A stretch of 64,000 nt of DNA from Planosporangium mesophilum (GTDB lineage Bacteria > Actinomycetota > Actinomycetes > Mycobacteriales > Micromonosporaceae): NCBI RefSeq assembly GCF_016863255.1, contig NZ_BOON01000002.1:186001-250000 (forward strand), in the 5' to 3' direction. Position numbers and translations under genes: made by a program. This document shows, piece after piece, positions 58,021-64,000 of the stretch. The notes under the pieces are model-generated. The model was not told the origin of the DNA. It did no database searches and saw only the letters and a list, made by a program, of their open reading frames with translations. How positions within the stretch are numbered: the stretch's first letter is position 1; each line of letters opens with the position of its first letter.

Positions 58021-59679
58021 TCAGGCGGTCTCGGCGGGCGGGGGCGCCGGGGCGGCGGGCATCGCGGGCGGCTCCACCGGCGTACGCGCAATCGGCACCT
58101 GGCCACTGCCCGCCGCACGCACCTGCTCGGCCAGCCCGGCGAACGGCCGTGCCGGATCGGTGGCCGGTGGCCGGTCGGCGTCGGGGGCGTCCCGCTCGAC
58201 CATGTCGGCGGCGCCCTGCGCCTCGGCGTCGGCAGGTTGTGGGGCCCCACCCCGCCGGCGCAGCGGGATGGCCCCGTCACGTCTTCGGGCGAGCGCGGCC
58301 CGATCGGCGTCCATCATGTCCGAGAAGCTCATCCGATCGAGCGGCACGCGCGGGGCCAGACTGCCCAGCTGCCGCCGCTCGTCCTCGTCGTCCGAACCGG
58401 CGCTCCCGTCGCCAGGTCGGGCGTTCCCCTCGTCGGGCTCGGCGCTCCCGCCGTCCGACCCGGCGACGGCCTCGGCCTCGGCCTCGTGAACGACGTCCGA
58501 CTCGTCGACGACGTCCGGACCGGCGGCCTCGAGCTCCACGACCGCCTCGGGCTCGGCGTCAGCTTCGGGCTCCATGATCGGTTCGGGCCCGGCGACCGTC
58601 GACCCGGGCCCGGCGACCGTCGACCCGGGCCCGGCGCCGCCGGCCAGCGCCGGCACGACCGGCACCAGCGGCGCCAGCGGCTCCATCGGCATCCGCGGCG
58701 CCAGCGGCTCCACCGGGGCCGGCAGCGGCGTGGCGGAGGCCGCGAGCGCGGCCCAGTCCAGCGGCGCCACCGTCGCGGCCGGCGCCAGCCCGGCCACCAG
58801 CGTCTCGACCACGTCGGCGGCGAACGCGCCGGTCGGGTCGTAGTCCGGATCGAAGACGGTGATCTCCACGCCGAGACAGTGCGGCGTCGCCACCAGACCG
58901 GCGAGCAGGAGTTCCAGTTCGGTGTAGGCGATCCCGCCCGGGTCGGGGGCGTCGACCGCCGGCATCACGGCCGGGTCGAGCACGTCCACGTCGACGTGCA
59001 CCCAGTACCCCACGCAGCCGCTGAGCACGCCGCGCGCCCACTGCGCGGAGCGGGCCGCGCCCTCGGCGCGCAGTTGCGGCGCCGCCCGGTACGCGATGCC
59101 TGCCGCCTGCAGGTCGAGGCGGTGCTCGTCGTGGGGACGGATGCCGAGGACGACCACGTCGCTGTCGCGGAAGTACGGGCGGCGGTTCTCGATCGCGGCG
59201 AGGTCGGCCTGCCCCCGCCCGGTGGCCAGCGCCAGGTCCTCGCCGGCGGCCGCCCCCACGTAGGAGGCGTTGCCGGGGTGCCGGAAGTCGGAGTGCCCGT
59301 CGACGTAGACCAGCCCGATACCCGCGTCCAGATCGGACGAACGCCGGTTGGCGGCCAGTGCGCTGCCGAGCAGGATCGAGCAGTCGCCCCCCAGAACGAC
59401 CGGGAACTCACCCGCGTCCAGCAGCGCGCCGATCCGGTCGGCTAATCGCCGCGAGTACCAGGCGATCTCCTCGGCGTGCGCGACGCCGTCGCCCGGCCGC
59501 CAGTCGCCCGGGTCGAACCGTGGCGGCGTCACGCAGCCGGCGTCCCTGGCCGCGAGGCGGGTCACCAGGCCGTGGTCGCGGAGTGCGCCGGGCGCCTTGG
59601 CACAACCCGGCACCGAGGTTGCGGTCGGTGGCCGTAACCCCAGGTTGGACGGCGCGTCGAGGACGGCGATCCGGCGCAC
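58021..59679 (-). CDS. arginase/agmatinase-family protein with long disordered C-terminal tail
   Basis: Residues 1 to ~310 form a ureohydrolase fold: LGGDCS (98-101), YVDGHSDF with metal-binding Asp127, His129 and Asp131, and HVDVDVLDP. The histidine usual in GGDHS is Cys100, which alters one Mn ligand. The remaining ~240 residues are predicted disordered, rich in Pro, Ala, Glu and Asp, with a short tandem repeat. Family enzymes release urea from arginine, agmatine or similar guanidino compounds; the substrate is not clear. The thioredoxin-TPR gene is 12 bases upstream on the same strand. Confidence 0.82.
   Translation of the reverse strand: MRRIAVLDAPSNLGLRPPTATSVPGCAKAPGALRDHGLVTRLAARDAGCVTPPRFDPGDWRPGDGVAHAEEIAWYSRRLADRIGALLDAGEFPVVLGGDCSILLGSALAANRRSSDLDAGIGLVYVDGHSDFRHPGNASYVGAAAGEDLALATGRGQADLAAIENRRPYFRDSDVVVLGIRPHDEHRLDLQAAGIAYRAAPQLRAEGAARSAQWARGVLSGCVGYWVHVDVDVLDPAVMPAVDAPDPGGIAYTELELLLAGLVATPHCLGVEITVFDPDYDPTGAFAADVVETLVAGLAPAATVAPLDWAALAASATPLPAPVEPLAPRMPMEPLAPLVPVVPALAGGAGPGSTVAGPGSTVAGPEPIMEPEADAEPEAVVELEAAGPDVVDESDVVHEAEAEAVAGSDGGSAEPDEGNARPGDGSAGSDDEDERRQLGSLAPRVPLDRMSFSDMMDADRAALARRRDGAIPLRRRGGAPQPADAEAQGAADMVERDAPDADRPPATDPARPFAGLAEQVRAAGSGQVPIARTPVEPPAMPAAPAPPPAETA
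58585..58636. repeat. 21-bp tandem repeat in the arginase-family gene
   Basis: GGGCCCGGCGACCGTCGACC plus one base is repeated twice, with a partial third copy. It encodes GPGSTVA units in the disordered tail and preserves the frame. Confidence 0.85.
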
Positions 59680-59691
59680 GTCCGCGTCCGG

Positions 59692-60636
59692 CTAGAACAG
59701 CGCGTTCGCCAGCGCGCGGCGCGCCGCGGCGACCGCGGGATCGTCGGGACCGGCCATGCTGAACAGCGAGAGCAGGTGCTTGCGTACCCGCTCCCGGTCG
59801 TCGCCGTAGGTACGCCGGACCAGGTCGACCAGGCGGTTGTACGCGCGGTCGGCCTGTCCGCTCAGGATCTCGACGTCGGCGGCGCGGAGCTGGGCTTCCA
59901 CGTCGTCCGGGTTGGCCGCTGCTTCGGCGATCGCCGCCTGCGGGTCGACCCCGCCCACCCGGCGCAGCAGCTCCACCTGGGCCAGGCCGGCCTCGGCCGC
60001 CTGGTCCGCCGGGCTCTCGGCCAGGATCTTCCGGTACGCCTGCTCGGCGGCGTCCAGGTCGCCGTTGACCAGTGCGTCGTCGGCGGCGTCGAGGCGCGGG
60101 TCGGCGGGGGTCTCGACCTCGACCCCACCCGCCTTCAGTACCGCGTCGATCCACTGGCGCAGCTGGGTCTCCGGCACCACGCCGGTGAACGCGTCGACGG
60201 GCTGGCCGCCGACGATCGCGTACACCATCGGGATGCCCTGTACCCGGAACATCTGCGCGATCCGGGGGTTGGCGTCCACGTCGACCTTGGCGAGCACCCA
60301 GGAGCCGTCGCCCTCGACCGCCAACTTCTCCAGTACCGGCGACAGCTGCTTACACGGGCCGCACCACTCGGCCCAGAAGTCGACCACCACCGGGGTGGTC
60401 ATCGAGCGCTCCAGGACCTCGCGCTGGAAGTTCGCCTCGTTCACGTCAATGACGGCCACGCCCTCGCCCGACGCGGCCGGCGCGTGGTCGCCCGGCGACC
60501 CGGCTCCCGGCCCGGAGGAACCCGGCGAACCTGGCGTCGTGGCCGGACGCTGACCGGCCGTCGGGGTGGTGCGTAGCGCTCCCAGGTCCACCGCTCCGCG
60601 GGTGAAGATGGAGGCACTCATCCGTGGATCGCTCAT
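59692..60636 (-). CDS. thioredoxin-TPR protein (YbbN/CnoX-like)
   Basis: The 314 residues have a Pro/Gly-rich lead (~20-58), a thioredoxin domain with an intact WCGPC active site (91-95) and cis-proline in GIPMV, and a C-terminal helical TPR-like region (about 180-314). YbbN/CnoX proteins act as redox-sensitive chaperones for unfolded proteins. Unlike Escherichia coli YbbN, both active-site cysteines are kept, so disulfide reductase activity is likely. It is the first gene of a pair with the arginase-family gene. Confidence 0.9.
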   Translation of the reverse strand: MSDPRMSASIFTRGAVDLGALRTTPTAGQRPATTPGSPGSSGPGAGSPGDHAPAASGEGVAVIDVNEANFQREVLERSMTTPVVVDFWAEWCGPCKQLSPVLEKLAVEGDGSWVLAKVDVDANPRIAQMFRVQGIPMVYAIVGGQPVDAFTGVVPETQLRQWIDAVLKAGGVEVETPADPRLDAADDALVNGDLDAAEQAYRKILAESPADQAAEAGLAQVELLRRVGGVDPQAAIAEAAANPDDVEAQLRAADVEILSGQADRAYNRLVDLVRRTYGDDRERVRKHLLSLFSMAGPDDPAVAAARRALANALF

Positions 60637-60727
60637 GGTCCCTAGTCTGGCACGTAGGTGTCCGGCATGTTCACTGCCGCCCGCAGGATCTACCCTCCGA
60701 GCGGCAGTCGGGTGGACGACAGAAACC

Positions 60728-62401
60728 TCAGAAGCGCGCCGGTTCGCGATACACGCCCCACTCGGCCCGCAGCGCGTCGCAGATCTCCCCGAGCGTCGCC
60801 TCGGCGCGGGCCGCGTCGAGCATGACGGGGATCATGTTCTCCTCGGTACGCGCGACCTCCACCATGCGGTTCAGGGCGGCCTTCACGGCGTCGGCGTCGC
60901 GACCGGTGCGGCGCTCCGCCAGTACCCGTCGCTGTTCGATCTCGACCTCGTGCGAGATCCGTAGGATCTCCAGGTCGCGCGCGACGGTCGCGGTGTGGCA
61001 GTTCACCCCGACGATCTTCTTGTCGCCCTTCTCCAGCGCCCGCTGGTACGCGAAGGCGCTGTCGGCGATCTCGGACATGAACCAGCCGTCCTCGATGCCT
61101 CGCAGGATGCCCGAGGTGATGGTGTCGTCCGAGCCCATGTCCCGGATCCGCGCGAAGATCCTCTCGGCCTCCGCCTCGATGCGGTCGGTGAGCGCTTCCA
61201 CGTACCACGAGCCGCCGAGCGGGTCGGCGACGTTGACGACGCCGGTCTCCTCCATGAGCACCTGCTGGGTGCGCAGCGCGATCTCGGCCGCGGAGTCGGT
61301 GGGCAGCGCGAGCGTCTCGTCGAGGGCGTTGGTGTGCAGCGAGTTGGTACCGCCGAGGACGGCGGCGAGCGCCTCGACGGCGGTACGAACGACGTTGTTG
61401 ACCGGCTGCGGCGCGGTCAGCGACACCCCGGCGGTCTGGGTGTGGAACTTCATCCACAGCGCCTTCTCGCTGGTGGCGCCGTACACGTCGCGCAGCCACC
61501 GGGCCCAGATCCGGCGGGCCGCGCGGAACTTGGCGATCTCCTCGAAGAAGTCGACGTGCGCGTCGAAGAAGAAGCTCAGCCCGGGGGCGAAGACGTTCAC
61601 GTCCAGGCCGCGCGACTGCCCCAACTCGACGTACCCGAAACCATCCGCCAGGGTGAACGCCAGCTCCTGGGCGGCGGTCGAGCCCGCCTCGCGGATGTGG
61701 TAGCCGGAGACGCTCAGCGGCTTGTACCGCGGGATCTCCTGCGCGCAGTACTCCATCAGGTCGCCGATGAGGCGCAGGTGCGGCTCGGGCGCGAACAGCC
61801 ACTCCTTCTGCGCGATGTACTCCTTGAAGATGTCGGTCTGCAGGGTGCCGTCGAGCTTCGACAGGTCGGCGCCCTGGCGCTCGGCCGCCACCAGGTACAT
61901 GCAGAAGATCGGCACCGCCGGGCCGGAGATCGTCATGGATGTGGTGATGTCGGCCAGCGGGATGCCGTCGAAGAGCACGTCCATGTCGGCGGCGGAGTCG
62001 ATCGCGACACCGCAGTGGCCGACCTCGCCGAGGGACTGCGGGTCGTCGGAGTCGCGCCCCATCAGCGTCGGCATGTCGAACGCGACGCTCAGGCCGCCGC
62101 CACCGGCGCCGAGCAGCATCTTGTACCGGGCGTTGGTCTGCTGCGCGTTGCCGAAGCCGGAGAACTGCCGGATCGTCCAGGCGCGGCCCCGGTAGCCGGT
62201 CGGGTACAGGCCGCGGGTGTACGGGTACTCCCCCGGCCAGCCGATCCGCTCGAACCCGGGCACGTCGACGCCGGGCGGTGGCCCGTACACCGGGTCGACG
62301 GGCGAGCCGGACAGCGTGGTGAAGTCGGCGTCGCGTTTGTGGGCGGCGTCGTAGCGGCGCTGCCAGCGCTCGCGTCCGGCCTCGATCTCCTGGGCGTCCA
62401 T
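60728..62401 (-). CDS. icmA: isobutyryl-CoA mutase large subunit
   Basis: This coenzyme-B12 mutase subunit interconverts isobutyryl-CoA and n-butyryl-CoA with a separate small B12-binding subunit, linking valine breakdown to butyryl-CoA. The 557 residues have the acyl-CoA mutase barrel and no B12 domain. Two specificity residues decide the call: Phe80 in [10 protein letters not shown] and Gln198 in EYIAQKEW. Methylmalonyl-CoA mutases have Tyr and Arg there, ethylmalonyl-CoA mutases other residues. HIREAGST holds the substrate-region histidine. No small subunit is in view. ATG 62401 is the family start. Confidence 0.88.
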   Translation of the reverse strand: MDAQEIEAGRERWQRRYDAAHKRDADFTTLSGSPVDPVYGPPPGVDVPGFERIGWPGEYPYTRGLYPTGYRGRAWTIRQFSGFGNAQQTNARYKMLLGAGGGGLSVAFDMPTLMGRDSDDPQSLGEVGHCGVAIDSAADMDVLFDGIPLADITTSMTISGPAVPIFCMYLVAAERQGADLSKLDGTLQTDIFKEYIAQKEWLFAPEPHLRLIGDLMEYCAQEIPRYKPLSVSGYHIREAGSTAAQELAFTLADGFGYVELGQSRGLDVNVFAPGLSFFFDAHVDFFEEIAKFRAARRIWARWLRDVYGATSEKALWMKFHTQTAGVSLTAPQPVNNVVRTAVEALAAVLGGTNSLHTNALDETLALPTDSAAEIALRTQQVLMEETGVVNVADPLGGSWYVEALTDRIEAEAERIFARIRDMGSDDTITSGILRGIEDGWFMSEIADSAFAYQRALEKGDKKIVGVNCHTATVARDLEILRISHEVEIEQRRVLAERRTGRDADAVKAALNRMVEVARTEENMIPVMLDAARAEATLGEICDALRAEWGVYREPARF

Positions 62402-62511
62402 CTGGCGGATCCCCTTCGTCGGTGACGTTTGTGACGTCCTTCACCGCCGATACTAAGGGGTGACCTGAACGATCGCTAAGGTGAATCCGCCATCCGTTCA
62501 GACCTGCCCGC

Positions 62512-63123
62512 TCAGACCTGGTAGCCGGCCGCCCGGGCCTCGTCGTCGCCGACCGGGCCGTTGTCCGGGACGTGGATGTCGTCGACGACGATGTCCACGG
62601 CCGTCACCTCCAGCCCGAGCAGGTTCTCCACCGAGCCGATGACCTTGGCGCGCACCATCTCGGTCACCGAGTGGACAACGAACCCGTACTCGAGCACGAG
62701 CGTGACCCTGATGGCGGCGGTGTCGCCCTCCAGCCGTACCGACACGCCCTGGTCGGAGTCGTCGTCGAACCCGACGCGCTCCTTCACGGCGGAGAAGATC
62801 CGGGCCACGTCGCCGCCCAGGTCGTACACCCCGGGAACCTCACGCGCGGCGATGCCGGCGATCTTCTCCACGACCTCGTTGGCGACGATCGTGCTGCCCC
62901 GCTCGGCGACCAGCTCGGCGTTGTTGCGCAGCCGGCCGACCATCTGCGCGGCGACCACCCCGGAGGCCGCAGCCGCCCGGTCCACCGCCCCACCGATCCG
63001 CTCCGCCGCGTCGGCGGCGAGGTCGCGGGCCCGCTCGACCGCTCCGGCGCCGTCCTGGGCGTACCCCTGAACCGCCGCCTCCCCGGTGCGCTGCGCGTGC
63101 ATCCCCGTTGGGCGCTCGTTCAT
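62512..63123 (-). CDS. Asp23/Gls24-family envelope stress protein
   Basis: A 203-residue protein: a helical, Ala-rich lead (~1-75) that may be amphipathic, then the Asp23/Gls24 domain (STIVANEVVEKIAGIAAREV, VSVRLEGDTAAIRVTLVLEY, SVENLLGLEVTAVDIVVDDI). Relatives bind near the membrane and help envelope stress resistance. ATG 63123 with GGGAG 5 bases upstream is preferred over GTG 63129. It stands between icmA and meaB on the same strand, with no obvious functional link. Confidence 0.87.
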   Translation of the reverse strand: MNERPTGMHAQRTGEAAVQGYAQDGAGAVERARDLAADAAERIGGAVDRAAAASGVVAAQMVGRLRNNAELVAERGSTIVANEVVEKIAGIAAREVPGVYDLGGDVARIFSAVKERVGFDDDSDQGVSVRLEGDTAAIRVTLVLEYGFVVHSVTEMVRAKVIGSVENLLGLEVTAVDIVVDDIHVPDNGPVGDDEARAAGYQV

Positions 63124-63245
63124 CTTCACTCCCGTGGTCGGTCCGGGCTTCAGGCCGTGCGTGAGCGTACCGGCGTATCGATGAACGTGTCAGCCGCTGT
63201 TCGGACTACCCGCGGGGGCACGGGTACCGCCGCGGGCGGACAGCC

Positions 63246-64000
63246 CTACTTTCCGAGGCCGTCGAGCAACTCGCGGGCGGCGGCGTACGGGTCGAGCTTG
63301 CCGGCCGCCACCCGGGCGGCGAGCGCCGGCAGCGCCTCGCCGTCGCGCAGCGAACCGATGCGCGCCCGCAGCTCGCCCAGCGCGATCGCCTCGACCTCAC
63401 CCGCGGCCCGGGCCTCCCGCCGGCGGATCAGCTGGCCGTGGTCTTCCAGCCATGCGCGGTGCTTGTCGATCGCGGCGATCACATCGTCGATACCCTCGGC
63501 CCGGTTCGCCACGCTGCGCACGACCTGCGGCCGCCAGTCACCCGCGCCGCGCTCGCCGAGGGCGATCATGCCCTGGATGTCGCGGTACGTGGCGTCGGCG
63601 CCGTCCCGGTCGGCCTTATTGATCACGAACACGTCGGCGATCTCGAGGATGCCGGCCTTGACCGCCTGGATCGCGTCGCCCATCCCGGGCGCGAGCAGTA
63701 CCAGTGTGGTGTCGGCCAGGCTCGCGATCTCGACCTCGGCCTGCCCGACGCCGACGGTCTCGATCAGGACGACGTCGCAGCCGGCGCCTTCCAGGACGCG
63801 GACCGCCTGCGGCGTCGCGGCGGCCAGGCCGCCGAGGTGACCCCGGCTGGACATGGAGCGGATGTACACGCCGGAGTCGGTCGCGTGGTCCTGCATGCGG
63901 ACCCGGTCGCCGAGGATCGCCCCGCCGCTGAACGGGCTGGACGGGTCGACGGCCAGCACACCGACCCGCCGGCCCTGGGCGCGGATGGCGCGGACCAGTT
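63246..64000 (-). CDS. meaB: MeaB-type GTPase, B12 mutase chaperone (5' part outside window)
   Basis: The C-terminal ~251 residues are visible; the P-loop lies beyond the window edge, and the frame remains open to base 64000. Motifs seen are AVDPSSPFSGGAILGDRVRM, VLIETVGVGQAEVEI with the switch residues, and VFVINKADRDGADAT (the guanine-specificity NKAD). MeaB proteins protect and reload coenzyme B12 in acyl-CoA mutases. Location near icmA suggests it serves isobutyryl-CoA mutase, although a methylmalonyl-CoA mutase elsewhere could also be its partner. Confidence 0.92.
   Translation of the reverse strand, partial: LVRAIRAQGRRVGVLAVDPSSPFSGGAILGDRVRMQDHATDSGVYIRSMSSRGHLGGLAAATPQAVRVLEGAGCDVVLIETVGVGQAEVEIASLADTTLVLLAPGMGDAIQAVKAGILEIADVFVINKADRDGADATYRDIQGMIALGERGAGDWRPQVVRSVANRAEGIDDVIAAIDKHRAWLEDHGQLIRRREARAAGEVEAIALGELRARIGSLRDGEALPALAARVAAGKLDPYAAARELLDGLGK

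Overview
The window is high-GC actinobacterial chromosome, most likely from a Micromonosporaceae-type actinomycete. This is inferred from very high third-position GC, frequent GTG starts, and the gene set: the ilvBNC-serA-leuB-ilvE-cimA block, gatCAB-ligA, a ~1690-residue NAD-glutamate dehydrogenase, an isobutyryl-CoA mutase and type VII secretion substrates. The genus cannot be fixed from the sequence alone. No rRNA, tRNA, CRISPR array, insertion sequence or prophage was seen. Nearly all the DNA is ordinary, densely packed core chromosome.

Layout. 1-1343: a small cysteine protein and a membrane endonuclease/exonuclease/phosphatase-fold protein. 1395-17163: branched-chain amino acid and serine biosynthesis. 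cimA, ilvE, leuB, serA, ilvC, ilvN and ilvB lie on the minus strand; a secreted SGNH esterase (plus strand) and a GGDEF-EAL gene (minus strand) are interspersed, and ilvD follows on the plus strand. Both cimA and ilvB have attenuators: a short Leu/Val/Ile-rich leader peptide followed by two hairpins, the second an intrinsic terminator. 17216-23584: a repeat-rich membrane protein, a PH-like protein, a 2-hydroxyacid dehydrogenase, a lipoprotein sugar dehydrogenase and a membrane metallophosphoesterase. 23648-29977: gatCAB, a DUF3800-like protein and ligA; ligA is preceded by a repeat-derived upstream reading frame. 30121-36798: an MMPL transporter, a membrane-anchored PemK/MazF-like protein, a VOC protein, a short MetE-like protein, mnmA and a cysteine desulfurase. 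36920-40884: etfBA, small membrane proteins and a HAD hydrolase.

40972-43395 is the most accessory-looking part. It is a compact minus-strand cassette of a tandem YbaB-like protein, an EspC-like type VII secretion target, a WXG-type protein and a four-helix membrane protein, with no secretion machinery beside it. 43492-50668: an acetolactate-synthase-like enzyme, an enoyl-CoA hydratase, a YccF protein, an ABC ATPase, a ROK regulator divergent from nagZ, and a hexapeptide acyltransferase. 50728-64000: NAD-glutamate dehydrogenase, a class B penicillin-binding protein, an arginase-family protein with a long disordered tail, a thioredoxin-TPR protein, isobutyryl-CoA mutase large subunit, an Asp23/Gls24 protein and the 3' part of meaB.

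The genes link in several ways. Pyruvate is drawn into isoleucine, valine and leucine through CimA, IlvBN, IlvC, IlvD, LeuB and IlvE. Branched acyl-CoA turnover (ETF, IcmA, MeaB, enoyl-CoA hydratase) represents the catabolic side. MnmA and its cysteine desulfurase form a tRNA 2-thiolation pair. Convergent gene pairs are commonly closed by long, near-perfect hairpins, and three hairpins share a TTGGACAC core that looks like a dispersed repeat family.
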